Shown piece by piece: positions 18,554 to 27,392 of a DNA stretch of 64,000 nt. The notes below the pieces were generated by a model, which was not told the origin of the DNA, searched no databases, and saw only the letters and a list, made by a program, of their open reading frames with translations. The translations under genes were made by a program, and so were the position numbers. The stretch spans positions 186,001 to 250,000 of the forward strand of contig CANGYR010000001.1 in NCBI GenBank assembly GCA_947458275.1. The letters run 5' to 3'. Numbering within the stretch: the first letter of the stretch is position 1; every line of letters begins with the position of its first letter. The stretch is from Chitinophagaceae bacterium. Lineage in GTDB: Bacteria; Bacteroidota; Bacteroidia; Chitinophagales; Chitinophagaceae.

Positions 18554-18874
18554 TACAACAAAATCAGTTTATGTCGAGTTAATAAAAGTAATTCAGTTAC
18601 CAGAAAAAAAACAAAAGGTGATTTTTTTAGGACGGCGAATATCAAAAGAAAATGTTGAAAAAAAAATTTTTTTTATAACTATTTTTTACAGTTTAAACAC
18701 CGAAGCGAAAACGCATTTCCTTTAAAAAAACTCCGAGGTTGAAAATAAGATTATTGAGTCAAAAAACCAAAGCAATTCTTTATTTTTTTCAGTAATTTTT
18801 TTTACATAAATAAATTTATTCCCTCATCCTGAATCACAAAATAAGGTTACTTTTGTTGTCCTAATATTTATTTT
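18554..18874. other. AT-rich divergent intergenic region, dnaA / DUF3127
   Basis: A 321-bp gap with long A and T runs. It must hold the dnaA promoter (minus) and the DUF3127 promoter (plus). A TAnnTTTG-type -7 element for the latter is at 18848-18855. No TTATCCACA-like box was found in either orientation, so I see no clear oriC here. Confidence 0.55.
18848..18855 (+). promoter_or_regulatory. -7 box TACTTTTG of the DUF3127 gene
   Basis: An exact match to the Bacteroidota -7 consensus TAnnTTTG, 19 nt before the start codon. A good -33 TTTG at the usual 19-21 nt distance is not evident, so the promoter is only half supported. Confidence 0.5.
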
Positions 18875-19264
18875 ATGAGCTATGAATTAACAGGCAAACT
18901 AGTTGCCAAATTTGATATCGTACAAAGGACAGAATCCTTTAAAACCAGGGAGTTTGTGGTAGAAAAAACCGATGATATAAACGGCAAAACCATTACAAAC
19001 TACGTCAAATTTCAATGCGTACAAGACAAAACCGCCATCGTTGATAGAGTCAATACAGGTGATGAAATAAAAGTATATTTCAATATCAAAGGCTCCAAAT
19101 GGGAAAAAGAAGGCAGGGTAAATTATATCACCAATTTGGATGCCTGGAGAATAGAGCAAATTTTGGGAAATAAAGGCAAGTCGGGCACTGATAACGAATA
19201 CCTGGAACCTTTAGATACGTTCACTTCATCTCCTTCTGATGCAGTGGATGATTTGCCGTTCTAA
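18875..19264 (+). CDS. DUF3127 protein (OB-fold, ssDNA-binding-like)
   Basis: A 129-residue protein that begins MSYELTGKLVAKFD and contains the family block FKTREFVVEKTD and FNIKGSKWEKEG. DUF3127 proteins are small Bacteroidota proteins with an SSB-like OB-fold appearance and an acidic tail; here the C terminus ends DAVDDLPF, which closely resembles the DDxPF tip by which bacterial SSB recruits repair and replication partners. That resemblance is seen in the sequence; its use is inference. It lies beside dnaA and is followed at once by a consensus DnaA box. Confidence 0.8.
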   Translation: MSYELTGKLVAKFDIVQRTESFKTREFVVEKTDDINGKTITNYVKFQCVQDKTAIVDRVNTGDEIKVYFNIKGSKWEKEGRVNYITNLDAWRIEQILGNKGKSGTDNEYLEPLDTFTSSPSDAVDDLPF

Positions 19265-19273
19265 TTATCCACA
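19265..19273 (+). promoter_or_regulatory. Consensus DnaA box TTATCCACA
   Basis: A perfect 9-bp DnaA box lies in the 44-bp gap between the DUF3127 gene and the FAD protein gene, overlapping the base after the stop codon. It is a single box, 0.7 kb from the dnaA start; no cluster is seen around it. Confidence 0.5.
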
Positions 19274-19308
19274 ACCAACTGATTGTTTTTAGGGTAACTT
19301 CCTAACAC

Positions 19309-20889
19309 ATGCAACAAAAAATCACATTAAGGCTTCCTCCCTCGGAAGCCATGGATGACGAGCTTATAAAAAAGCAAATTTCTGCCCGCCTGGGCATAAA
19401 ACTATCTACTGTTTCCGGCTACCACTTTTTGAAAAGATCCATTGATGCCAGAGGAAAAAGTATTTTCATCAATCTTTCTCTGAACTGCTTTATCAATGAA
19501 CCTTTCACAAACAGAGCTTTTACTGATTTTGCATTCAGAAATGTTCAGCAGGCAAAAAAAAGAACCCTCATCATCGGAGCGGGCCCGGCCGGACTTTTTG
19601 CTGCAATAAAATTAGTTGAAGCGGGCATCAAACCAATTATACTTGAACGAGGCAAAGATGTAAAAAGCAGAAGAAGAGATTTGGCCGCGTTAAATAAACA
19701 AGGGGTCATCAATCCAGAAAGCAACTATTGCTTTGGTGAAGGCGGTGCCGGCACCTACAGCGACGGAAAGTTATACACACGTAGCAATAAAAGAGGCGAC
19801 ATTAACCGTATTCTGCAGTTATTCACAAAATTCGGCGCTCCTGAAAATATTTTATATGATGCACATCCGCATATAGGGACCAACAAACTGCCACAGATTA
19901 TCTCTTCCATGAGGGAATTGATAATTGAGTGCGGCGGCGAGATTCACTTTGAAAAAAAAGTCACCGGTTTCAAGACAAATAACAATCAAATAGCTTCCGT
20001 CTCTACGTCCGACGGAAATAATTTTGAAGCTGATGCTTTCATATTAGCTACAGGTCATTCAGCCAGAGATATTTTTGAGTTATTGCATCGGCAAAATATA
20101 CTCATCGAAGCCAAGCCTTTTGCGTTGGGGGTGAGAATTGAACACCCTCAATCGCTGATAGACAGCATTCAATATCACTGCGATATCAGAGAAGATGCGC
20201 TGCCCCCCGCTTCATACGGACTGGTAGACCAAATCAATGAAAGAGGAGTTTTTTCTTTCTGCATGTGTCCCGGCGGCATCATTGCGCCTGCCTCCACCAA
20301 TCCGGAGGAGCTAGTCGTTAACGGATGGAGTCCGTCCAAAAGAAACAATCCTTTCGCCAACAGCGGCATGGTGGTACAGGTTTCAAAAGAAGATGTGTTA
20401 CACACAATGCCCCATTTGAAAAAATCCCCCGACAACCCGCTGTTATTTATGTATTTCCAACAGATGGTAGAACAAAAAGCCTATCAGGCGGGCGGCGGAA
20501 AATTTGTAGCTCCGGCACAGCGCATGGCAGATTTTACCGATAAAAAATTTTCATCAACACTTCCTATAAACTCTTATTTACCGGGCTTAAACCCCTCCCC
20601 ACTGGACGAAGTACTGCCCCCATTCATACACTCCGCACTGGCAGGAGGTTTCAAATCTTTCGGAAAAAAACTCAAAGGGTATTTTACCAATGAAGCCGTG
20701 GTAGTGGCAACAGAAAGCCGCACCTCCAGTCCGGTGAGAATACCCAGAAATACTGAAACATTTGAACATCCTCAACTGAGCAACCTTTATCCTTGTGGAG
20801 AAGGCGCCGGCTACGCCGGCGGCATCGTAAGTGCAGCAATGGACGGAGAAAATGTAGCCGCAGCCATTGCAACTAAGTTTTCGTCTTAA
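19309..20889 (+). CDS. FAD-dependent oxidoreductase (NAD(FAD)-utilising dehydrogenase family)
   Basis: A 526-residue flavoprotein. An N-terminal extension of about 80 residues precedes the Rossmann dinucleotide motif GAGPAGLFAA (90-99) ending in the acidic residue of ILERG. A glycine-rich CFGEGGAGTYSDGKLYT block and a C-terminal CGEGAGYAGGIVSAAMDG block, which closes the FAD site, are both intact. The family is common in Bacteroidota and Firmicutes, but no physiological substrate is established. It follows the DUF3127 gene by 44 bp in the same direction and may be read from the same promoter. Confidence 0.85.
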   Translation: MQQKITLRLPPSEAMDDELIKKQISARLGIKLSTVSGYHFLKRSIDARGKSIFINLSLNCFINEPFTNRAFTDFAFRNVQQAKKRTLIIGAGPAGLFAAIKLVEAGIKPIILERGKDVKSRRRDLAALNKQGVINPESNYCFGEGGAGTYSDGKLYTRSNKRGDINRILQLFTKFGAPENILYDAHPHIGTNKLPQIISSMRELIIECGGEIHFEKKVTGFKTNNNQIASVSTSDGNNFEADAFILATGHSARDIFELLHRQNILIEAKPFALGVRIEHPQSLIDSIQYHCDIREDALPPASYGLVDQINERGVFSFCMCPGGIIAPASTNPEELVVNGWSPSKRNNPFANSGMVVQVSKEDVLHTMPHLKKSPDNPLLFMYFQQMVEQKAYQAGGGKFVAPAQRMADFTDKKFSSTLPINSYLPGLNPSPLDEVLPPFIHSALAGGFKSFGKKLKGYFTNEAVVVATESRTSSPVRIPRNTETFEHPQLSNLYPCGEGAGYAGGIVSAAMDGENVAAAIATKFSS

Positions 20890-20944
20890 ACAAATATTAC
20901 CACTGATGTAATTTATTCACCCGTTCGGTTTTTTACCTTTATTT

Positions 20945-21044
20945 TTATAACCAATCAAATAAGGCAACTCTATGAAATAGCCATAATAAAATTTTCAACT
21001 CCAACCGGGAATGATTATCTAGGCTATTCCATGTGACAATATTG
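20945..21044 (+). repeat. Dispersed ~100-bp leader repeat, copy 1
   Basis: The sequence from ATAACCAAT to about 18 nt before the next start codon is shared with 43573-43665, with the core from GAAATAGCCATAA onwards aligning over about 60 bp. In this copy GAAATAGCC and GGCTATTCC form an inverted pair around the core, so a stem-loop is possible. Both copies sit just upstream of start codons, in the sense direction. Confidence 0.6.
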
Positions 21045-21061
21045 TAAATAAAAATAAGCAC

Positions 21062-21988
21062 ATGAACTTGTTAACCCTGCGTCATCTTAAAAAATATTTC
21101 GCCACTCAAAAAGCTGTAGACGATATCAGTTTTGATATTGAAGAAGGAAGCATCTTCGGACTGCTTGGCCCCAATGGTGCGGGAAAGACAACTTTATTGA
21201 GAATGATTACAGGAATTTTTTATCCCGACGAAGGAGAAATTATTTTCAATGGAAAAAAATTCGATCCACTTAATGATGCGGCCAATATCGGATATATGCC
21301 TGAAGAACGCGGGCTATATAAGAAAATGAAAATCGGTGAACTGGCACTCTACCTTGCCCGATTAAAGGGATTATCGAAAGATGATGCCATGGTTGCGATA
21401 AAAAAATGGTTTATCAAACTGGAAATGGAATCCTGGTGGAATAAAAAAGTGGAAGACCTCAGCAAGGGAATGGGACAAAAATTGCAATTCGTGACCACTG
21501 TTTTACACCATCCTAAATTGATTATACTCGATGAGCCCTTCAGCGGACTAGATCCGGTAAATGCCAATCTCATTAAAGATGAAATTTTCAATCTGGCGAA
21601 AAATGGCAGCACCATTATTTTCAGTACGCACCGTATGGAACAGGTGGAAGAAATATGCAACCATATTGTTCTGGTAAATAAGGGCAAAAAAATTCTTGAC
21701 GGAACAGTAAAAGCTGTGAAGCAGGATTTTAAAGAAAATATTTATCGCATCGGCGCTGCATTCAACAGTAATATCAATTCATCGGATTTGTTTGATGTAG
21801 TGGCTCAAAAAGAAAATGAATTGCTGTTGAAATTGAAAGGAGATGTTTCACGCAACCAACTGCTGAATCATTTTATAGAAAAAAACATTGACATCCATTC
21901 ATTCAATGAAGTACTTCCTTCTTTAAATGAGATTTTCATCAGACTGGTGGAAGATACTCCCGCTACCAGAAAATTTCAATCAGTTTAA
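21062..21988 (+). CDS. ABC transporter ATP-binding protein (NatA-like)
   Basis: A 308-residue ATPase with Walker A GPNGAGKTT near residue 39, signature LSKGMGQKLQF in place of the usual LSGGQ, Walker B LIILDEPFSGLDPV, and the H-loop STHRMEQVEEIC. The glycine-poor signature is typical for NatA-like ATPases. A C-terminal domain of about 90 residues follows. It is 18 nt upstream of its permease. The pair resembles NatAB-type export systems; the substrate is not deducible. The leader carries the dispersed repeat at 20945-21044. Confidence 0.9.
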   Translation: MNLLTLRHLKKYFATQKAVDDISFDIEEGSIFGLLGPNGAGKTTLLRMITGIFYPDEGEIIFNGKKFDPLNDAANIGYMPEERGLYKKMKIGELALYLARLKGLSKDDAMVAIKKWFIKLEMESWWNKKVEDLSKGMGQKLQFVTTVLHHPKLIILDEPFSGLDPVNANLIKDEIFNLAKNGSTIIFSTHRMEQVEEICNHIVLVNKGKKILDGTVKAVKQDFKENIYRIGAAFNSNINSSDLFDVVAQKENELLLKLKGDVSRNQLLNHFIEKNIDIHSFNEVLPSLNEIFIRLVEDTPATRKFQSV

Positions 21989-22006
21989 AATTTAATTTAC
22001 GAGACG

Positions 22007-23305
22007 ATGAATAAAATATTTTTGATCATAAGCAGAGAGTACTTCAGCAGAGTAAAGAAAAAATCATTTTTGCTGACCACCATTGGTGTTCCTCTGGTGA
22101 TTATGGGATTCTATGCAGCCATCATCGCTATTTCGATTGATGATGCGGATGAAAAACAAAAAATTGCCATTATTGATGAGGCCAATCTTTTTGAAGGAAC
22201 AATTTCTTCCGATAACAAACTCACTACATTCTCTTTTATTAAAAACGAAACTGAAACTTCATTTATAAAAAAATACAAAAGCCAGGGATTCCAATCTTTT
22301 TTATACATCCAGACATTCGAACTCGACCAGCCCGAAAAATTTGTACTGCATTCAGAATCCAATGCAAGCCTGGCTACTATGACCTTAATTGAAAATATTA
22401 TCAATAAAACATTGCGTGAAAAAAGATTATTGGCAAAGGGCATTAACCCGGCAGAATTTGATAAAATATCGGGAGAGGTTTCTGTAGAAAATAAACTTGA
22501 TACAAAAGACGGTGCTAAAAAAAGCAATGCCGGCGTGGCATATGGCGTTTCATTTGCCTGCGGCATATTGATTTACATGATGATGATTATTTACGGAACA
22601 CAAGTGATGCGTGGCGTGACGGAAGAAAAAACCAACCGCATTGCAGAAGTGGTTGTAAGTTCTGTAAAACCTTTTCAGCTTATGATGGGAAAAATCCTCG
22701 GAATTGGAGCAGTTGGACTTACCCAGTTTGCCATTTGGATTATTTTACTGTTCTCTATGCAGATGTTGCTTCCCATTCTCTTTCCCGATATGATTAATCA
22801 AATCAACAATGCATCTACGGAAGAATCAAAAGAGTCTGTAGCCATGATTGCCGCCACCATTGAAGGAATTGCGGCATTACCAATCGGGAAGATTGTCTCG
22901 GCCTTTATATTTTATTTCCTTGGCGGATATCTCACCTATGCATCGTTGTTTGCTGCCGTAGGAAGCGTAGTTAGCGAAGATCAGCAGGAAGCCCAACAAA
23001 TGGTATTCCCCATCCTCATGCCAATTATTTTAGGATTTGTGATTATGACAAAAGCCATCAATGACCCCAACAGTTCATTGGCTGTTTTTGGCAGTATTTT
23101 TCCTCTAACATCACCCATTGTGATGATGGGAAGAATTACATACGATATTCCGGCATGGCAAATCATCGCATCAGCCCTGTCGCTCATCGCCTGTTTTCTT
23201 TTCTTCACATGGATTACCGGTAAAATTTACCGCATCGGCATTTTGATGTATGGAAAAAAACCAAGCTGGAAAGAAATTATGAAATGGAGTTTTTCTAAAG
23301 GTTGA
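22007..23305 (+). CDS. ABC transporter permease (NatB-like)
   Basis: A 432-residue ABC-2-type permease. One membrane segment near the N terminus (22-46) is followed by a large extracytoplasmic domain (about 50-175), then five or six membrane segments from about 178 onwards. The motif YGTQVMRGVTEEKTNRIAEV after the second segment is typical of NatB-like exporters, where the loop contacts the ATPase. It forms an operon with the upstream ATPase. Length and layout are normal. Confidence 0.88.
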   Translation: MNKIFLIISREYFSRVKKKSFLLTTIGVPLVIMGFYAAIIAISIDDADEKQKIAIIDEANLFEGTISSDNKLTTFSFIKNETETSFIKKYKSQGFQSFLYIQTFELDQPEKFVLHSESNASLATMTLIENIINKTLREKRLLAKGINPAEFDKISGEVSVENKLDTKDGAKKSNAGVAYGVSFACGILIYMMMIIYGTQVMRGVTEEKTNRIAEVVVSSVKPFQLMMGKILGIGAVGLTQFAIWIILLFSMQMLLPILFPDMINQINNASTEESKESVAMIAATIEGIAALPIGKIVSAFIFYFLGGYLTYASLFAAVGSVVSEDQQEAQQMVFPILMPIILGFVIMTKAINDPNSSLAVFGSIFPLTSPIVMMGRITYDIPAWQIIASALSLIACFLFFTWITGKIYRIGILMYGKKPSWKEIMKWSFSKG

Positions 23306-23406
23306 AGAGGTTGAAGATGTCAATAGTAACTAACTTATTGAACGTATTGAACCTATTGAACCTTTTGAACGCACAGAGCCTTCCCCTCACTATCAAACGC
23401 CTTATT

Positions 23407-24351
23407 TTACATCAAAGATTCCATTCCGGATTGGACAGCCCTGCACTCCTCCCAAATCTCTTTCACAATTTCGGCAGCAGGCTGAATTTTTTTAAACATG
23501 GAACAAACCTGACCAATTTCGAGCTCGCCTTCTTCCAGGTCTCCTTCAAACATTCCTTTTTTTGCCCTGCCTCTGCCCAAAAGTTGTTTTAATTCATCAA
23601 TAGATGCTCCTCTCATTTCAGCATCTTTCACCTCGTTATAAAATTTATTTTTTATGAGTCTTACCGGCGTTACCTGCTTTAGTGTCAGAGCCGTATCTCC
23701 TTCAGCCCGGTTGAGTATGGCGTTTTTGAAATTGATATGACTGGATGCTTCTTCACTGGCTACAAAGCGACTGCCGATTTGTACGCCGGATGCCCCCAGC
23801 GCAAAGGCCGCAAACATTTGTCTTCCGGTAGCAATGCCACCCGCAGCTATAACGGGAATGCTTACACTATTACAAACAGATGGTATCAGTACAAATGTAG
23901 TGGTCTCCTCCCTGCCATTGTGCCCGCCCGCTTCAAAGCCCTCGGCCACCACAGCATCACAACCCGCCTCCTGCGCCTTCATAGCGAATTTGCTGCTACT
24001 CACTACATGCACCACAGTAATGCCATGATCCTTTAATCGTGTAGTGTATGTTTTAGGATTACCGGCAGAAGTGAAAACAATAGGGACTTTCTCCTCTATG
24101 ATGGTCTGAATATGCGATTCAATATCAGGATACAACATCGGTACATTCACCCCGAAAGGCTTGCCGGTTGCCTGCTTGCATTTCTGAATATGTTCTTTGA
24201 GAATGTGGGGGTACATGCTGCCACTGCCAATCAGCCCCAAACCACCGGCATTACTAACGGCACTGGCTAAACGCCAACCGCTCGCCCAAATCATGCCGCC
24301 TTGTATAATGGGAATATCAATATTGAATAGTTCGGTAATGTTCTTTTTCAT
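23407..24351 (-). CDS. Nitronate monooxygenase / FabK-like FMN enzyme
   Basis: A TIM-barrel FMN protein of the nitronate monooxygenase (2-nitropropane dioxygenase) family. The start is put at the ATG that gives MKKNITELFNIDIPIIQGGM; nine further in-frame codons upstream (to 24378) do not look like family sequence. Visible motifs are PIIQGGMIWAS (FMN phosphate), GLIGSG, the GGHNGREETTT active-site block and AAGGIATGRQMFAAFALGA. Members either detoxify nitronates or act as enoyl-ACP reductases; the sequence alone does not decide, although the HNGRE segment favours the nitronate class. Confidence 0.85.
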   Translation of the reverse strand: MKKNITELFNIDIPIIQGGMIWASGWRLASAVSNAGGLGLIGSGSMYPHILKEHIQKCKQATGKPFGVNVPMLYPDIESHIQTIIEEKVPIVFTSAGNPKTYTTRLKDHGITVVHVVSSSKFAMKAQEAGCDAVVAEGFEAGGHNGREETTTFVLIPSVCNSVSIPVIAAGGIATGRQMFAAFALGASGVQIGSRFVASEEASSHINFKNAILNRAEGDTALTLKQVTPVRLIKNKFYNEVKDAEMRGASIDELKQLLGRGRAKKGMFEGDLEEGELEIGQVCSMFKKIQPAAEIVKEIWEECRAVQSGMESLM

Positions 24352-24390
24352 TCGACAAATGTAATGAAGGAAGAACAAAAAATGGCGCTT

Positions 24391-25395
24391 TTATCCCTTA
24401 CCGCCGCCACCCAGATCTATGGCTGTATTATCGCCAATGTTCAGATTTCTGCTAACCCCCTTCACCTCGGCATCGCTGCCAATCAGGGAACTGTTAAGCA
24501 CTATCTCCAGTAAGTTTGAATATGATCCAATGATAGAATCCTTGATGATTCCATACTCGATGGTGGTATTTTCACCAATAGCCACATTGGGCCCGATCAC
24601 CGAATTTTTGATAACACATCCCTCCCCGATAGAAACCGGCGGGATAATGATGGTATTGAGGAATGTATTGTTTTCAGGAACATTGCCCCCGAATTTTTTC
24701 AGTAAAATTGAATTGGATTCCAACAGAGTTTCTTTTTTTCCACAGTCAAACCAGTTGGACACTTTGAAGGCATAGAATTTCGCTCCCTGCTGAATCATGC
24801 ACTCAAGAGCATCTGTCAGACTGAAGTCATCATAATCAACATTTGAGCTGATTAATTTTTGCAGACAGGAATAAAGGAATTGGGTTTCTTTTATTTTATA
24901 AATACCCACCAGCGCCATATTGCTTTTGGGAATAGATGGTTTTTCCACCACTCTGGAAATAAGTCCGTCTTCCTCAATTTCAGCTACACCAAAATCTCTG
25001 GGATCATCTACTTTTTTTACACCCAACATGGAATGGGGACTGTCAATAATTTCTTTAATGTCGTATTCGGCAATTGTGTCTCCTAATACAATAATCACAT
25101 CATCCTCACCCACAATTTCTTTGGTCAGCTCAACAGCAAAGCCGGTTCCCAATCGGTCGTTTTGAGTTACAAAATGAGAATTCAGATCCGGATAATTTGT
25201 ATTTACATAATCCTGGATTTTATCTCCAAGATAACCTATGATAAAAATGAATTCTGTAATTCCACCTTCTTTCAGCTGATCAACGATAACACTGAGAATG
25301 GTCTTTCCCGCAAGAGGTATCAACGCCTTGGGTTGGGTATAGGTATGAGGGCGAAGTTTGGTTCCGGCCCCTGCAACTGGTATGATAGCTTTCAT
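24391..25395 (-). CDS. Sugar-phosphate nucleotidyltransferase with left-handed beta-helix
   Basis: A 334-residue enzyme. The N-terminal Rossmann-like domain has the nucleotide-binding GAGTKLRPHT (9-18), with the activating lysine in TQPKALIPLAGKTIL, and GDTIAEYDI with the metal-binding aspartate. From about 235 the hexapeptide repeats of a left-handed beta-helix appear (VSIGEGCVIKNSVIGPNVAIG). It resembles glucose-1-phosphate thymidylyltransferases but the sugar and nucleotide cannot be fixed. Its start is 182 nt from glyA, which is transcribed divergently. Confidence 0.85.
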   Translation of the reverse strand: MKAIIPVAGAGTKLRPHTYTQPKALIPLAGKTILSVIVDQLKEGGITEFIFIIGYLGDKIQDYVNTNYPDLNSHFVTQNDRLGTGFAVELTKEIVGEDDVIIVLGDTIAEYDIKEIIDSPHSMLGVKKVDDPRDFGVAEIEEDGLISRVVEKPSIPKSNMALVGIYKIKETQFLYSCLQKLISSNVDYDDFSLTDALECMIQQGAKFYAFKVSNWFDCGKKETLLESNSILLKKFGGNVPENNTFLNTIIIPPVSIGEGCVIKNSVIGPNVAIGENTTIEYGIIKDSIIGSYSNLLEIVLNSSLIGSDAEVKGVSRNLNIGDNTAIDLGGGGKG

Positions 25396-25530
25396 CTGAT
25401 ATACTCCCTGAAGGAAGTAATTTGGTTTTAAATTACTGAAAAAAACGAAATGTAAAGTTAACGCCTTTTAGGCTCCGGAGCGCTAAAAAAGGGCTTTTTG
25501 TTGAATTAATGTGCATAAATACAAACAAGA

Positions 25531-25561
25531 TTTTAAGAATAAAAAATGGGGCTTATCTTTG
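25531..25561 (+). promoter_or_regulatory. Promoter of glyA
   Basis: TATCTTTG at 25554-25561 matches the Bacteroidota -7 consensus TAnnTTTG exactly, with TTTT at 25531-25534 in the -33 position at a 19-nt spacing. The predicted leader is short, with the start codon 16 nt after the box. Confidence 0.55.
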
Positions 25562-25577
25562 CGTACAAATTACACTT

Positions 25578-26855
25578 ATGGAAAGAGATAATGTCGTTTT
25601 TGAACTGATTAATAAGGAGTTAGAAAGACAACGCAATGGAATTGAACTGATTGCGAGTGAGAATTTCACCAGTCTGCAGGTAATGCAGGCAATGGGAACT
25701 TCCCTGACCAATAAATATGCGGAAGGATATCCCGGAAGAAGGTATTACGGTGGATGTGAGGTGGTGGATGAGATTGAGCAGCTGGCGATCGATAGAATTA
25801 AAAAAGTTTTCAATTGCGAATACGCCAATGTGCAGCCCCACAGCGGAGCGCAGGCCAATGCCGCTTTGATGCTGGCAATATTACAGCCGGGAGACAAAAT
25901 CCTTGGTCTGGATTTAAGCATGGGCGGTCACCTTACGCATGGCTCTCCGGTTAATTTTTCAGGTAAATATTATAAACCGTTTTTTTACGGAGTGAAAAAA
26001 GATAACGGCCTGATTGATTATGAAATGCTGGAAGAAACAGCCAGAAAGGAAAAGCCGGCACTGATTATTTGCGGTGCTTCGGCCTACAGCAGAGATATTG
26101 ATTATGCAAGAATCAGAAAAGTGGCCGATGAAGTTGGTGCATTTGTATGGTGCGATATGGCACATACTGCAGGGCTCATTGCCAAAGGGTTGTTGAACTC
26201 TCCTTTTGATTACTGCCATTTTGTAACCAGCACCACTCACAAAACACTGCGCGGACCAAGAGGTGGCATCATCCTAATGAAAAAAGATTTTGAAAATCCA
26301 TTCGGACTGAAAGATCCAAAAGGAAATACCAGAATGATGAGCAACCTGCTGGATATGGCGGTATTTCCCGGAACACAAGGCGGCCCACTCGAACATGTCA
26401 TTGCTGCTAAAGCAATTGCCTTCGGTGAACTGCTTACAGATGAATTTGGAGATTACATGAAACAGGTACAGAAAAATGCCCAGGCAATGGCCAAAGTCTT
26501 TACAGAAAAAGGATACGCCATCATCAGTGGCGGCACCGATAATCATCTGATGCTGATAGATCTCAGAAATAAAAACATCAGCGGAAAAAAAGCACAGGAA
26601 ACATTAGACAGAGCGCATATTACGCTTAATAAAAACTCTGTGCCTTTTGACGATAAAAGTCCTTTTGTAACTAGCGGAATCAGAGTGGGTGTGCCTGCTA
26701 TCACCACACGTGGCATGAAAGAAGATGACATGAAAACTGTTGTGAATTTTATTGACCGCGTGTTAATGGATATCGATAATGAAGCAACGATAACTGCCGT
26801 CAAAGAAGAAGTGAAGACTTTCATGCAGCAATTTCCGCTTTATGCAGGGGTTTAA
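25578..26855 (+). CDS. glyA: Serine hydroxymethyltransferase
   Basis: PLP enzyme that converts serine and tetrahydrofolate to glycine and methylene-tetrahydrofolate. The start at 25578 ([15 protein letters not shown]) fits the family and lies just after a good -7 box; the frame is open upstream to 25509 but that part would overlap the promoter. Conserved features are [25 protein letters not shown], the PLP-ring contact DMAHTAGL, and the Schiff-base lysine in [14 protein letters not shown]. The resulting length of 425 residues is normal. Confidence 0.97.
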   Translation: MERDNVVFELINKELERQRNGIELIASENFTSLQVMQAMGTSLTNKYAEGYPGRRYYGGCEVVDEIEQLAIDRIKKVFNCEYANVQPHSGAQANAALMLAILQPGDKILGLDLSMGGHLTHGSPVNFSGKYYKPFFYGVKKDNGLIDYEMLEETARKEKPALIICGASAYSRDIDYARIRKVADEVGAFVWCDMAHTAGLIAKGLLNSPFDYCHFVTSTTHKTLRGPRGGIILMKKDFENPFGLKDPKGNTRMMSNLLDMAVFPGTQGGPLEHVIAAKAIAFGELLTDEFGDYMKQVQKNAQAMAKVFTEKGYAIISGGTDNHLMLIDLRNKNISGKKAQETLDRAHITLNKNSVPFDDKSPFVTSGIRVGVPAITTRGMKEDDMKTVVNFIDRVLMDIDNEATITAVKEEVKTFMQQFPLYAGV

Positions 26856-26941
26856 AATATCGAATGTAAAATGTAAAAGTTTCGCGCTCCAATAACCCTA
26901 AACAAGCGAAGCGACTAAACACCAAACCATAAACGTTTAAT

Positions 26942-27370
26942 ATGATACAACGTATTCAAACCATCTGGCTGTTGCTGATTGCTGCTTGTGCATTTGCAAG
27001 TTTAAAGCTCCCTTTCTATAGTGGAAATATAGAAGTGCTGACCGACAATATTGTCAAGCCTGAATACCATAAACTTACCGGCACTGAAACCATCCCGCTG
27101 ATTATTTTTACTACATCTGTAGGCGTACTGTCACTCATCACCATCTTTCTTTACAACAACAGAAAACTCCAGATGCGTTTGTGTTTAACCGGTCTACTTA
27201 TTGAACTTGCTGTTTTATTTCTTTACTACAGAGAATTCAATACTTATACTCAGGGTACTTTTTCACTGACCTCAGTCCTGCAAATTTTGATAGTCGTTCT
27301 TTTCTTATTTGCATTCAGAGGCATCTATAAAGACAATAAAATTGTTAAGGAGAGTGATCGATTGAGGTAA
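26942..27370 (+). CDS. DUF4293 membrane protein
   Basis: A 142-residue protein with four hydrophobic segments (about 7-23, 50-68, 78-96 and 108-124). The opening MIQRIQTIWLLLIA is the hallmark of DUF4293, a Bacteroidota family of unknown function. It follows glyA in the same direction after an 86-nt low-complexity spacer and is followed by an intrinsic terminator at 27404. Confidence 0.82.
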   Translation: MIQRIQTIWLLLIAACAFASLKLPFYSGNIEVLTDNIVKPEYHKLTGTETIPLIIFTTSVGVLSLITIFLYNNRKLQMRLCLTGLLIELAVLFLYYREFNTYTQGTFSLTSVLQILIVVLFLFAFRGIYKDNKIVKESDRLR

Positions 27371-27392
27371 ACAACTGATAACCCTTTTGAAT

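Noticed and set aside
18554..18874. Possible origin of replication upstream of dnaA
   Set aside because: The gap is AT-rich but has no consensus DnaA boxes; one box at 19265 lies outside it. Skew analysis would be needed.
25510..25518. TGTGCATAA, a DnaA-box-like sequence upstream of glyA
   Set aside because: It is a single near-consensus 9-mer in an AT-rich promoter region, far from dnaA and without neighbours; chance is the simplest explanation.
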